Shown: positions 54,357-62,700, numbered from the stretch's first letter. The stretch is 64,000 nt of DNA from Thermoplasmata archaeon (GCA_021816865.1 JAKAWX010000007.1:1-64000); one strand, 5' to 3'. Program-made: numbers and translations. Notes: generated by a model not told the origin, from the sequence alone.

Positions 54357-54760
54357 ACGCGCGCCCCCAGGAGGCGGGTGACCTCTTCGAGCGTGATCGG
54401 CGGACGGGCCGTCGGCCGCGCGCGCGCTCCCTCGAGCGTCTCGGTCGTCGCACCCTTGAGGGCGTCGGGAACGCCGATGTGGACCTCGAGGCGTCGGAAC
54501 GCGACCTTCCCGCGGCTCTTCAGGTGCGGGAGCATCCCGCGGACGGTGCGTCGAAAGATCCGGTCGGGGTATCGAGGATAGTGGGGACCCGAGCGCACGG
54601 AGCCGCGCGCGCGCGCCGCCGTGAAGTGGGCGATCACCTGGGAGCGGCTCCCCGTGACGAGGCTCTTCTCGGCGTTGACGACGACGATCGACTCGCCCCG
54701 GAGCAGTCGACGGGCGATCAAGCTCGCCGCCCTCCCGAGGATGAGGCCGCTCGCGTCCAC
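54353..54760 (-). CDS. rpl13: Large ribosomal subunit protein L13 (uL13)
   Basis: The protein reads VDASGLILGRAASLIARRLL, then IVVVNAEKSLVTG, PHYPRYPDRIFRRTVRGMLP and the RRLEVHIGVPDALKG region, all typical of archaeal L13. I choose the GTG at 54760 (135 aa), where the family normally starts; an in-frame TTG at 54796 would add 12 residues and lie just before the L18e stop. It is followed by rps9 with a four-base overlap. Confidence 0.94.
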   Translation of the reverse strand: MDASGLILGRAASLIARRLLRGESIVVVNAEKSLVTGSRSQVIAHFTAARARGSVRSGPHYPRYPDRIFRRTVRGMLPHLKSRGKVAFRRLEVHIGVPDALKGATTETLEGARARPTARPPITLEEVTRLLGARV

Positions 54761-54788
54761 GACCGCGGGCGGAGCCCCCGTACCGGCG

Positions 54789-55154
54789 TCAGGCAAGGAG
54801 GCGCACCCCCGAGCCGTCCGGGCGACTTTTGAGAAGGTCGTGGACCGTGATCGCCGTGCCCCCCGCAGCGTGGATCTTCGCCCGGGCCTCGCTCGAGTAG
54901 GCGAACGCCGCGACCGTGAGGCGCTTCGAGAGCGGGCCGGTGGCCAGGAGCTTGCCCGGCACGACGACCGTCTCCTCGGGCGAGGCGAGGCGCTCGAGGT
55001 GCCCCACGTTGAGGGGCATCGAGCGGCGACGCGGGCGCTCGAGCCGGTCGGCGACCGAGCCCCAGATCGGGGCGTGGTGCGACCGGGCGGCGCGTCGCAG
55101 TTCGACGACGAGCCGCACGAGCTCCGTGTTCTCCTTGCGAACCGTACGGGCCAT
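54789..55154 (-). CDS. rpl18e: Large ribosomal subunit protein L18e (eL18)
   Basis: The 121-aa protein has the L15/L18e fold: ENTELVRLVVELRRAARSHH, WGSVADRLERPRRRSMPLNV, VVVPGKLLATGPLSKRLTVA and IHAAGGTAITVHDLL. It is the first gene of the ribosomal/RpoN operon. The ATG is 32 bases after a strong TATA box, so the mRNA is probably leaderless. Confidence 0.95.
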   Translation of the reverse strand: MARTVRKENTELVRLVVELRRAARSHHAPIWGSVADRLERPRRRSMPLNVGHLERLASPEETVVVPGKLLATGPLSKRLTVAAFAYSSEARAKIHAAGGTAITVHDLLKSRPDGSGVRLLA

Positions 55155-55182
55155 GCGCGGGACGCCTCCGACCCGGGTGCCC

Positions 55183-55190
55183 GATATAAG
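55183..55190 (-). promoter_or_regulatory. TATA box of the L18e-L13-S9-rpoN operon
   Basis: The minus strand reads CTTATATC, centred 32 bases before the rpl18e ATG. Confidence 0.7.
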
Positions 55191-55281
55191 CGTTGCCGCC
55201 GAGCGACGCCGCACGGCGACCGGAACGGGCCGGCCGGCCGAGCGCGCGGACGGTCCGGACGCTTCCGATTCCCACCAACGG

Positions 55282-55289
55282 TTAAATAC
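55282..55289 (+). promoter_or_regulatory. TATA box of the PRC-barrel gene
   Basis: TTAAATAC is centred about 37 bases before the ATG at 55323. It is divergent from the ribosomal operon promoter. Confidence 0.65.
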
Positions 55290-55322
55290 GCCCCCCCGCC
55301 ATCGGCGCCCGAGGCCCTCCCT

Positions 55323-55565
55323 ATGCGCAAGTTCCTCACCGAACTCCGAGGCAAGACCGTGATGACCAACGACGGCCAGATCCTCGGGTTGATCGACAAC
55401 TTCGTCGTCGACACCATGACCGGCGGGATCGCCCACGTCCTCGTGACCCCGAGCGAGGACGTCGAGCAGCGCCTCTTCCAGAGCGACGCGTCGGGCCGCC
55501 TCGTGCTCCCTTTCAAGAGCATGCGCGCGGTGAAGGACGTCGTCGTGATGGACATTGGGAAGTGA
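55323..55565 (+). CDS. PRC-barrel domain protein
   Basis: The 80-aa protein is a single PRC barrel: LRGKTVMTNDGQILGLIDNF, VDTMTGGIAHVLVTPSED and VLPFKSMRAVKDVVVMDIG. Stand-alone archaeal PRC-barrel proteins are abundant and have been linked to cell division and RNA metabolism; CdpB-type proteins bind SepF, and sepF is also in this window. A functional link here is only a possibility. It overlaps the following glycosyltransferase by 11 bases. Confidence 0.88.
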   Translation: MRKFLTELRGKTVMTNDGQILGLIDNFVVDTMTGGIAHVLVTPSEDVEQRLFQSDASGRLVLPFKSMRAVKDVVVMDIGK

Positions 55566-56475
55566 GACGAACCTTCGTCGTCCGCTGACCTCGGTCGTCA
55601 TAACCGTACGCAACGAGGAGCGGCACCTCGCTCCGCTGCTGGACAGCCTCCTCGTGCAGGAGGGGCCGCTCGAGGTCGTGGTCGTCGACGCCGAGAGCCG
55701 GGACCGCACGTTCGAGATCGCCGCCGCGTACGCCGCGCGCTACCCCGACCGGATCCTTGCCGTTCGCCGCTCGGGCTCGCGCGGGGTCGGACGGAACGCC
55801 GGCGTGGAGCGGGCCCGCGGCGCGTACGTCGCGTTCATCGACGGCGACTGCTACGCGGACCCCGAGTGGCTCGGGCGGATGCGCGCCGGGCTCGCGACGG
55901 CGCAGGTCGTCGCCGGGCGCACGGAGAACGTCGGCAAGCCCCGCTACGGCCAGCTCGAGCGCGTCGAGCTGTTCCAGAGCGGCTACGACGTTACCTACCC
56001 GTCGTGCAACCTCGCGTACCGGCGGGAGCTCTTTCGACGGCTCGGGGGATTCGACCCCCGGTTCGTCACGGCGGAGGACATCGACCTCAACCTGCGCGCC
56101 GTGCGCGCGGGCGCGTCGATCGGCTACGACCCCGGCGCGGTCGTCTACCACCACATGCGGACGTCGTTCGTCCGGTTCCTCTACCAGGCGTTCTGGAACG
56201 GCTACGGGCGCAAGCAGCTCACGGAGAAGCACGGGAGCCTGTGGGGACGGTACCGCGTCCGTCGGCTGATCACGGGCCAGCGGTCGGTCGTTGCATGGGC
56301 CCGGCTCGCCGCGGCGTTCGCGGGGTACGCGTTCCGGGTCCTCACGGGCGCGGACCACCGGCTGGCGCCGCCTCGCGAGTCGGGAGCGAATCCGCCGACT
56401 CAGGACGGGGGATCGGGCGCGACCGACGACGGCGGGCCCCCGCCTAGTTCGCCTTCAGTACTTCGGCGACCTTGA
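55555..56475 (+). CDS. Glycosyltransferase family 2 protein
   Basis: The protein has the GT2 core TSVVITVRNEERHLAPLLDS, VVVVDAESRDRTFEIA, then AYVAFIDGDCYADPEWL with the DxD-type motif, and FVTAEDIDLNLRAV as the catalytic ED. It lacks clear transmembrane helices. The only in-frame start before the conserved region is TTG at 55555, inside the PRC-barrel gene. The 30-residue tail is low-complexity and overlaps the 3' end of the convergent roadblock gene by 32 bases. Confidence 0.88.
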   Translation: MGSETNLRRPLTSVVITVRNEERHLAPLLDSLLVQEGPLEVVVVDAESRDRTFEIAAAYAARYPDRILAVRRSGSRGVGRNAGVERARGAYVAFIDGDCYADPEWLGRMRAGLATAQVVAGRTENVGKPRYGQLERVELFQSGYDVTYPSCNLAYRRELFRRLGGFDPRFVTAEDIDLNLRAVRAGASIGYDPGAVVYHHMRTSFVRFLYQAFWNGYGRKQLTEKHGSLWGRYRVRRLITGQRSVVAWARLAAAFAGYAFRVLTGADHRLAPPRESGANPPTQDGGSGATDDGGPPPSSPSVLRRP

Positions 56476-56803
56476 CGACCTCGGCGAGGACCTTCCCGAG
56501 GTCCGCGCTCTGGTCGACGACCGCGACGAGCAAGGCCTTCTTGCCGCTCCCCACGATCACCGTCTTCGAGTCGTTCCCTTCGATGACGATGCGCTCGGGC
56601 GGAGAGCGGTTGAGCTCGGTGTTCGCCGTCGCCGCCGCGCCGAGGATCGTGGCGCACATGATGGCGAACGTTTCCGTGTACACCCCCGCCGGGACGTCCG
56701 CGTACAGGACGAGCCCGTCGCGCGAGACGAGCGCCGCGGCGATCCCCGCGATGCGAGACTTGAGGTCCTTGATGACCGCGCCCACGTTCCCGGTTGCCAT
56801 CAT
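56444..56803 (-). CDS. Roadblock/LC7 domain protein
   Basis: The 119-aa protein has the roadblock fold: VIKDLKSRIAGIAAALVSRD then GLVLYADVPAGVYTE, NTELNRSPPERIVIEGNDSK and VIVGSGKKALLVAVVD. Roadblock proteins bind small GTPases or regulate motility and polarity. It starts 17 bases after the V4R gene, so the two form an operon. The adjacent ATG at 56800 is an alternative start. Confidence 0.9.
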   Translation of the reverse strand: MMATGNVGAVIKDLKSRIAGIAAALVSRDGLVLYADVPAGVYTETFAIMCATILGAAATANTELNRSPPERIVIEGNDSKTVIVGSGKKALLVAVVDQSADLGKVLAEVVKVAEVLKAN

Positions 56804-56819
56804 CTGTGCTCTGACCCCT

Positions 56820-57221
56820 CTACATCTCCTCGATACGGAAACGGCACTCGGGGTGCCCGGTGCTGGCGCACATCTCTTCGGTACACTTAGCACGGCTCCC
56901 CTTAAAACGTTCGTAGAACTCGCGGAGCATCCCCCGCAGGCGGTGGCAGGTCGGGATGTCGCTCGGGGCGACCTCGATCGACCCCTTGACGACGACCTCG
57001 TGGTCGGTGAACGCGATCTCGTCGACCCAACCGCGCTCCTTGAGGATGTGACCGACGCGCTCGAAGTAGTGGCCGCGGTCCTTGAGCGCCTCCTCGGCCA
57101 TCCCCGATCCGATGACCGACCCTTCCTTGAAGAAGAGGCCGTGGCACGCGTGCGACATCACGCCCTCGTAGAGCTCCTTGATCTGGCGGAGCTCGCTCTG
57201 GTCGATCTTGACCGATCGCAT
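56820..57221 (-). CDS. V4R-domain protein
   Basis: The 133-aa protein consists of a V4R (4-vinyl reductase) sensor-like domain: IKELYEGVMSHACHGLFFKE, GSGMAEEALKDRGHYFERV, DHEVVVKGSIEVAP and a C-terminal cysteine set (CTEEMCASTGHPECRFRIE) that may bind zinc. V4R domains bind small hydrophobic molecules. It leads the V4R-roadblock operon, which looks like a small-molecule signalling pair. Confidence 0.85.
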   Translation of the reverse strand: MRSVKIDQSELRQIKELYEGVMSHACHGLFFKEGSVIGSGMAEEALKDRGHYFERVGHILKERGWVDEIAFTDHEVVVKGSIEVAPSDIPTCHRLRGMLREFYERFKGSRAKCTEEMCASTGHPECRFRIEEM

Positions 57222-57248
57222 GGACGGGGCGGGCACCGCGGCGCCTCG

Positions 57249-57255
57249 TATATAT
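57249..57255 (-). promoter_or_regulatory. TATA box of the V4R-roadblock operon
   Basis: TATATAT, within a longer TATATATG-type run, is centred 31 bases before the ATG at 57221, predicting a leaderless mRNA. Confidence 0.7.
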
Positions 57256-57285
57256 GTATTCAGGCAGGAACGGAAAGCCGTTCCG

Positions 57286-58041
57286 TCACTCGTCGGCGCC
57301 GCCGTCGGCGTCGAGCGGGGCCGCGCCGGCCGCGAGCGTCCCCTCGAGCGCATCGAGCGTCGTGAACCGTCCCGCCTGGACCTTGGGCCAGGCGTCCCGG
57401 CGGTCGAGCAGGACCGCGCGCAGGCCGGCGCGGTGCGCGGCCCGCACGTCGCTCCAGAAGAGGTCCCCCACGTAGGCCGTGCGGGCCGGCGCGCTCCCGA
57501 GGCGCTCGCACCCCGCCCGGAACGCCGCCCGATCGGGCACCACCGGGCCCGGCGGGTCCCCCGCGACGAGGAGGAGCGCCTCGGGAAGGCCCGTCCGCCG
57601 CAGGAGCCAGCGCGCCGCCTCGCCCGGTAGCGGAGTCGCGACCCCCGACCGCACGCCGGCCGCCGTGAGCCGGTCGAGGGCCGGACGGACGTCGGCGAAG
57701 CGCTCGACCTCGCCCGCGGGTCGCAGAAAGCGCCGCACCACCGCCTCGCTCTCGGCGTCGGGGAGCGGATGCCCCGCGAGCGTCGCGAGGGTGTCGGCAA
57801 GCTGCCGGCGCAGTTCGGCGAGGTCCGCGGGCGGGGCCTTTCCCGTGAGCCCTTGCCATCGACGGCGGTCCCAGGCCTTGAGGGAGCGCTTGACCGCCGA
57901 TCGGACCCGGCGATCGCCGAGGAGGGGTCCTTGGGGCTTCCACGCCCATTGCCACGCGGCCGGGGTGTGGAACGGGACGAGGACGTCGTCGAGGTCGAAG
58001 AGGACCGCCTCGATCGTGTCGGTCCCGTACGGAAGCGTCAC
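57286..58041 (-). CDS. HAD-superfamily hydrolase
   Basis: The 251-aa protein has motif I AVLFDLDDVLVPFHTP, a helical cap, motif II region SGVATPLPG, motif III around PVVPDRAAF and motif IV AYVGDLFWSDVRAAH. Motif III lacks the usual Lys (PVVPDR instead of KPxP), which may affect activity. The GTG at 58041 lies 12 bases after the coiled-coil gene stop, so they are likely co-transcribed. The substrate is unknown. Confidence 0.82.
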   Translation of the reverse strand: MTLPYGTDTIEAVLFDLDDVLVPFHTPAAWQWAWKPQGPLLGDRRVRSAVKRSLKAWDRRRWQGLTGKAPPADLAELRRQLADTLATLAGHPLPDAESEAVVRRFLRPAGEVERFADVRPALDRLTAAGVRSGVATPLPGEAARWLLRRTGLPEALLLVAGDPPGPVVPDRAAFRAGCERLGSAPARTAYVGDLFWSDVRAAHRAGLRAVLLDRRDAWPKVQAGRFTTLDALEGTLAAGAAPLDADGGADE

Positions 58042-58052
58042 GCTCGTCGAGC

Positions 58053-58916
58053 CTAGGCGCGGCCGGTCTTCTGCAGTTCGAGGAGGTCCTCGGTGGAGAC
58101 CTTCTCGCCTTTCTTGAGTCGGGCGAGGAAGTCCTCTTCGCGCGGAGGCTCCGCCTCCCCCCAGCTCGCCGGGGCGTGGCCGCCGCGGGCCGCGTAGAGG
58201 AGCTTCTCGATGTCGCGGACCTCTTCGATCGCCGCGATGTGCGCGCGATGGGCCTCGTCCGCCTGGCCCTTGACCTCGATGAGCTTTTGCTGGACCTCGT
58301 CGGCCCGGCGGCGCAGTTCGTCGACCGACTCGTAGAGCGCGACCATCGCCTCGTGCTCGGCCTGGGCCTCCTCGGCGTACCGCCCGACCGCGGCGTGGTG
58401 CGCCTCGGCCTCCGTCCGGGCCTCGGCGAACGCCTTCAACGTCTGCTCGACCTCGGGATCCTGCCGGAGCTCCTGGTCCTGCTCCCGGATCTCTGCCTCG
58501 AGCCGCTTCATCTCCTCGATGAGACGCTTTTCCTGTTCGTTCGTGAGCGCCGTCGTCATGTGACGGAACTCGAGCTCCTTCAACTCCTTCTTCAGGCGCC
58601 AGACGGGGACGGCCCCGGGTCGGGGGGCGCGCGCCCGCTTGAGCTCCTGGACGCGGTCGCCGAGCTCCTGGAGCTTGCGGTTCCACTCCTCGCGGAACGC
58701 CTTCTCCTCGCGGACCTGCGCGTTGAGGGTGTCGCGTCGCCGGCGGTGCTCCTGGGCTTCCGAGCTCTTGTCGTGAAGTTCGTCGAGGATGCGAGAGCGC
58801 TCTTCGGCGGTCGCCCGTGCGTCGGCGTTCAGGCGGTCCCGACGCGCCCGGGACTCGTCCGCCCGGGCGTTCGTCTCGGCTCGCCGTTTCTCGAGCTCTT
58901 CGGTCGCGTCCGTCAA
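58053..58916 (-). CDS. Archaeal coiled-coil protein (COG1340-like)
   Basis: The 287-aa protein is almost entirely charged helix, with heptad-like stretches from residue 5 to about 240 (RRRRDTLNAQVREEKAFREE; LTNEQEKRLIEEMKRLEAEI). It ends in EEDFLARLKKGEKVSTEDLL, a short tail typical of COG1340 archaeal coiled-coil proteins. The function is unknown. The start is a TTG at 58916, since no ATG or GTG lies in a suitable place. It diverges from the HerA-type gene. Confidence 0.8.
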   Translation of the reverse strand: MTDATEELEKRRAETNARADESRARRDRLNADARATAEERSRILDELHDKSSEAQEHRRRRDTLNAQVREEKAFREEWNRKLQELGDRVQELKRARAPRPGAVPVWRLKKELKELEFRHMTTALTNEQEKRLIEEMKRLEAEIREQDQELRQDPEVEQTLKAFAEARTEAEAHHAAVGRYAEEAQAEHEAMVALYESVDELRRRADEVQQKLIEVKGQADEAHRAHIAAIEEVRDIEKLLYAARGGHAPASWGEAEPPREEDFLARLKKGEKVSTEDLLELQKTGRA

Positions 58917-58974
58917 GCGGCCACCGCCCGGTGCGGGACACGCCCTACCGGGGAGGCGTTCGACAAGAGGGCCC

Positions 58975-58983
58975 GATATAAAG
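58975..58983 (-). promoter_or_regulatory. TATA box of the coiled-coil protein gene
   Basis: The minus strand reads CTTTATATC, about 63 bases before the TTG at 58916. This predicts a leader of around 35 bases. Confidence 0.55.
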
Positions 58984-59026
58984 ACTTCCGACGGACCCCG
59001 GAGCTCGGCTTCGCCTGCCGCGTCAC

Positions 59027-59034
59027 CCTAATAA
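59027..59034 (+). promoter_or_regulatory. TATA box of the HerA-type ATPase
   Basis: CCTAATAA is centred about 28 bases before the GTG at 59058, predicting leaderless transcription and deciding the start. Confidence 0.6.
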
Positions 59035-59057
59035 CCCGCACCCTCGATGAATCGCGC

Positions 59058-60506
59058 GTGGAGGAGGTCGGGCGGATCTTCGGCGACGTTGGGCTCGGCC
59101 AGTTCCAGCTGAGCCTCTCGCACCCGATCGAACGGGGCGATTACCTCGCGGTCGAGGACGAGCAGCACGGCAAGGTCCTCTGCCAGCTCGACGACCTGAA
59201 GCGCAAGAGCGATTTCGACCTCGAGCGCGCGGGGAGCCTCGGACCGAAGGACGAGGCGGCGATCCACGAGAACCTTCTCGGGACCGCCCGCATCATCGGC
59301 TACCGCGACGGGCAGGGGCTCGTCAAGATCCCGACGATCCCGTTCCGACCGGGGGCCCACGTCTACCGGGCCGAAGAGCCGCTGATCGCCGACGTCCTCG
59401 GCCTCAAGCACCGTCCGAACGTCGGGGCGTACGTCGGTCTCCTGCGCAACCACAACCTCAGGGTCGAGCTCGACATCAACCAGCTCGTCCAGCGCCACGT
59501 GAGCGTCCTCGCGAAGACCGGTGGCGGGAAGAGCTACCTGCTCGGCGTCCTGATCGAGGAGCTCCTCCGCCACCGGGTGACGTGCGTCATCATCGACCCG
59601 CACGGGGAGTACGGCTCGCTCCGCGTTCCGGCGGAAAAGAACGGGGTCCACGCGCGCTTCGGTGTCGAGTCCCAGGGGTTCGCGCGCCAGGTGCAGGAGT
59701 ACTCGCCCGACGTCTCCCTCAACCCGACCGCGAAGCCGCTCACGTTCTCGCTCCGCCACATCGACCCGCGCGACCTCCTCGTCTTCATGGGGCTCACGAA
59801 CGTCAAGTCGTTCCTCGCGCCGCTCAAGCAGTTGATCGAGCGCGTCGGCGCGTCGAACCCGGACTTCTCGGTCCACGACCTCGTCCGCGCCGCGGAGGGC
59901 GGCGAGGGGATCGTCGCCGAGACCCTGCACGAGCGGCTCGAGTACGTCGAGCAGACGAAGCTCCTCGGACCGGTCGGCACGAGCCTGAACGACCTCGTGA
60001 AGAAGGGCGATGCGACGCTCGTGAACCTGCGCGGCGTCGCGCCGGACGTGCAAGAGCTCGTCGTCGCCCGCATCGCGTCGACGCTCTTCGAGAACCGTAA
60101 GAAGGACAAGATCCCCCCGCTCTTCCTCGTGATCGAGGAAGCGCACAACTTCGCCCCCCAGCAGGGGAGCGCGACGTGCTCGCGAACGCTCAAGAACATC
60201 GCGAGCGAGGGCCGGAAGTTCGGCCTCGGCCTGTGCGTCGTCACCCAGCGCGCCGCGCGGATCGACAAGAGCGTGCTGTCGCAGTGCAACACCCAGCTGA
60301 TCCTCCAGGTGACGAACCCGCTCGACTTGAAGGCGATCGCCCAGTCGATCGAGGGGCTCACGAACGGGATGACCGAGATGATCCAGTCGTTGCCCGTCGG
60401 CACCGCCCTCATCACGGGAGGGGGCTACCACACGCCCCTCTTCTGCGAGGTCCGGCCGCGCGCGACCCGGCACGGCGGCGAGAGCGTCCAGATCGTCGCG
60501 GCGTGA
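59058..60506 (+). CDS. HerA-type DNA translocase ATPase (DUF87)
   Basis: The 482-aa protein begins with a HAS-barrel (VGRIFGDVGLGQFQLSLSHP). The FtsK/HerA-type ATPase has Walker A LAKTGGGKSYLLGVLIEELL near residue 154, VIIDPHGEYGSL, Walker B LFLVIEEAHNFAP and the VTQRAARIDKSVLSQCNTQL sensor segment. HerA works with the nuclease NurA and Mre11-Rad50 in end resection, but none of these genes is adjacent, so it may be a stand-alone paralogue. Confidence 0.9.
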   Translation: MEEVGRIFGDVGLGQFQLSLSHPIERGDYLAVEDEQHGKVLCQLDDLKRKSDFDLERAGSLGPKDEAAIHENLLGTARIIGYRDGQGLVKIPTIPFRPGAHVYRAEEPLIADVLGLKHRPNVGAYVGLLRNHNLRVELDINQLVQRHVSVLAKTGGGKSYLLGVLIEELLRHRVTCVIIDPHGEYGSLRVPAEKNGVHARFGVESQGFARQVQEYSPDVSLNPTAKPLTFSLRHIDPRDLLVFMGLTNVKSFLAPLKQLIERVGASNPDFSVHDLVRAAEGGEGIVAETLHERLEYVEQTKLLGPVGTSLNDLVKKGDATLVNLRGVAPDVQELVVARIASTLFENRKKDKIPPLFLVIEEAHNFAPQQGSATCSRTLKNIASEGRKFGLGLCVVTQRAARIDKSVLSQCNTQLILQVTNPLDLKAIAQSIEGLTNGMTEMIQSLPVGTALITGGGYHTPLFCEVRPRATRHGGESVQIVAA

Positions 60507-60572
60507 GCACCGGAGCGCTCCGCGACCGCCGGGTCCACGCCCCCGGACACTGCGCTCGTCTTTGGGGGGCTT

Positions 60573-60749
60573 TTGGTCCGGGCCTACTTCGTGCCCGGGA
60601 CCGGCTTCGCGGCCCGGCTCACCGAAGCCTATCTCGACCGCCGTTTCCTGCACCGGGAGGTCGGTCGCCCCGAGCGCCCGTGGCTCTTCTTGGCCGGTCC
60701 GGACGGGTCCGCCGACCCGCGCCCGGTCACGCCCGGGAGGACGCCATGA
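60573..60749 (+). CDS. Possible small protein (58 aa), weak
   Basis: A TTG-started frame gives VRAYFVPGTGFAARLTEAYL, then DRRFLHREVGRPERPWLFLA. It has protein-like composition and fills much of the space between the HerA-type and pepA genes, but it has no clear TATA box or ribosome site. It also overlaps the 3' end of pepA by 23 bases. It could be chance. Confidence 0.25.
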   Translation: MVRAYFVPGTGFAARLTEAYLDRRFLHREVGRPERPWLFLAGPDGSADPRPVTPGRTP

Positions 60750-62256
60750 GGTGCCGCACGACCAGTCGGACGCCGAAGGCGGTCGCGCCGACGTTCTGGT
60801 ACGCGGGCTGGTACTTGCGGGTCGCCGGGGTCGTGTAGGACGCGCCGGCGATGTCGAGGTGCGCCCACGCGGTCCCCGGGCCGACGAACGTCTCGAGGAA
60901 GGCCGCCGCGGTGAGCATCCCGGCGACCGGGATCTCGATCGAGTTCCGCACGTCCGCGATGTCGCTCTTCACGAGCTCGCGATGGTAGTCGGTGAGCGGC
61001 ATCCTCCACACGGGTTCGCCCGTCGCCGCGGAGGCGGCGAGAAGGCTTTGGGCGAGCTTGTCGTCGTTCGAGACGAGGCCCGCGGTGTCGTCGCCGAGCG
61101 CGACCACTTGGGCACCCGTGAGCGTCGCAAGGTCGATCACTTCGTCCGGGCGGTAGTGCTGGACCACGTAGCCGAGCCCGTCCGACAGGACGACCCGACC
61201 CTCCGCGTCGGTGTTGACGACCTCGATCGTCTTGCCGCTGAACGTCCGCACGACGTCGCCCGGGCGGTACGCCGAGCCGCTCGGGAGGTTCTCCGAGGCG
61301 CAGAGGACGCCGAGGACCCGGGGCGCGACCTTGAGCGTCGCGGCGGCCCGCAGGATGCCGAGCACCGCGACGGCGCCCGACTTGTCGAACTTCATGTTCT
61401 GCATCGCGAGCCCGGGCTTGATCGAGATCCCGCCCGAGTCGAACGTGATCCCCTTCCCGACGACCGCGATCGTGCGGCCGCGCTTTGCGCCCCCGGGGTA
61501 CTCGAGGACGATCATCCGGGGAGGGTGGACCGATCCCTGGCCGACCGCAAGGATGCCGCCGCAACGCATCTCCGCGAGCGCCTTCTCGTCGAAGACCGTG
61601 ACCTTGAGCCCGACCTCCTTGCCGAGCGCCCGCGCCTCTTCGGCGAGTCGTTCGGGGGTCGCCGTGTCGGCGGGGAGGTTCGCGATCTCCCGCGTCCAGA
61701 CGACCGTTTCGGCGATCTCCGACTGCTCGGCGACCGCCTTCTTCAGCGCCGCCTCCTCGCGGCCGTGCTCCTCGCCGAGGTGGACGGTCGCTTCCTCGAC
61801 CCCGCCCTCCGAGCGTGCCTTGTACTTCGAGAACTCGTAGCCGCCGAGGACGGCCCCGTCGACGAGGGCCCGCGCGGACGCCTCGGCGCCCACGGCGTCC
61901 GCGACGAACGAGGCGAGCCGGAACGAGAGCGTTCGGGCCCCCTTTCCCCGGAGCGATCTCACGACCTCGGCCGCCGCCCGACGCACGATCTCGGCGTCGA
62001 ACCGGGCCCGCGGGCCGAGCCCGACGAGCACGACCCGGCCCCGGCCGTCGGGGCGATGAAAGACGGTGAGCTCCTTGCGCTTCCCGCGGACCTCCTTTCG
62101 CTCCCACGCGGTCCTGAGGGCACCGCCGGTCGCCTCGTCCTCCTTGGCGAGCGAGCGAGGGAACGTGTCGTCCTTCTCCCCGCGCTCGAAGACGCCGGAG
62201 GCGGCGGCGTCAGCGACCGCCGCAAGCGCGGCGCGACGGTCCGTCTGGACCTTCAT
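60727..62256 (-). CDS. pepA: Leucyl aminopeptidase, M17 family
   Basis: The 509-aa protein has an N-terminal macro-like domain and the M17 catalytic core: VVGKGITFDSGGISIKPG with the metal-binding Lys/Asp, KFDKSGAVAVLG and VVNTDAEGRVVLSD with the NTDAEGR signature. The ending HLDIAGASYTTPATRKYQ is standard. It removes N-terminal residues from peptides and is probably a hexamer with two metals per site. It is 12 bases downstream of sepF. Confidence 0.95.
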   Translation of the reverse strand: MKVQTDRRAALAAVADAAASGVFERGEKDDTFPRSLAKEDEATGGALRTAWERKEVRGKRKELTVFHRPDGRGRVVLVGLGPRARFDAEIVRRAAAEVVRSLRGKGARTLSFRLASFVADAVGAEASARALVDGAVLGGYEFSKYKARSEGGVEEATVHLGEEHGREEAALKKAVAEQSEIAETVVWTREIANLPADTATPERLAEEARALGKEVGLKVTVFDEKALAEMRCGGILAVGQGSVHPPRMIVLEYPGGAKRGRTIAVVGKGITFDSGGISIKPGLAMQNMKFDKSGAVAVLGILRAAATLKVAPRVLGVLCASENLPSGSAYRPGDVVRTFSGKTIEVVNTDAEGRVVLSDGLGYVVQHYRPDEVIDLATLTGAQVVALGDDTAGLVSNDDKLAQSLLAASAATGEPVWRMPLTDYHRELVKSDIADVRNSIEIPVAGMLTAAAFLETFVGPGTAWAHLDIAGASYTTPATRKYQPAYQNVGATAFGVRLVVRHLMASSRA

Positions 62257-62268
62257 CGCCGGTCCCCT

Positions 62269-62649
62269 CTAGAACGAGGGGCGGATCTTCTGCCGGTCGA
62301 TGCGGATGCCCGCCGGCGTGATCGCGAGAAGGTTCTTCGCGATCCCGGCGACGTCCCCGCCCGTGTCCTTGGCGACGTTCTTCAGGTCGACGCTCATCCG
62401 CTTGACGGCGATCTGGTCGTTGGCGATCGAGGTGTAGTCGAGGAGGACGACATCGCCCTGGTACGCGAGTTTCGTGACCTGGTGCAGGTCCTCGAACCGG
62501 AGGATCTCGGCGAGGCGGACCGTTCCCTTGCTGCCGGCGAGCGCGCCCGCCTCGTCCTCGAACTGCATGGTGCCGAGGTCGAGGAACGTCCCCTCTTCCA
62601 ACGTGTCCGACCCGTGATGCCGCCGGAGAATCCCGCTCTTCTTCATCAT
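62269..62649 (-). CDS. sepF: Cell division protein SepF (archaeal)
   Basis: The 126-aa protein matches archaeal SepF: RLAEILRFEDLHQVTKLAYQ, DVVLLDYTSIANDQIAVKRM and LKNVAKDTGGDVAGIAKNLL, then ITPAGIRIDRQKI. The N-terminus (MMKKSGILRRHHGSD) can form a short membrane-binding helix. Archaeal SepF anchors FtsZ to the membrane, so this organism probably divides with FtsZ, although no ftsZ gene is in the window. Confidence 0.93.
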   Translation of the reverse strand: MMKKSGILRRHHGSDTLEEGTFLDLGTMQFEDEAGALAGSKGTVRLAEILRFEDLHQVTKLAYQGDVVLLDYTSIANDQIAVKRMSVDLKNVAKDTGGDVAGIAKNLLAITPAGIRIDRQKIRPSF

Positions 62650-62693
62650 GGAACCGCGCTCCCGCTTCCCGACGCGCGACGGGGGAATCGACT

Positions 62694-62699
62694 CTTAAG
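62694..62699 (-). promoter_or_regulatory. Possible TATA element of sepF
   Basis: CTTAAG, within CCTTAAGAG on the minus strand, is about 47 bases before the sepF start. It lies just before the nmd3 stop and could be a promoter internal to the nmd3-sepF-pepA row. Confidence 0.4.
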
Positions 62700-62700
62700 G

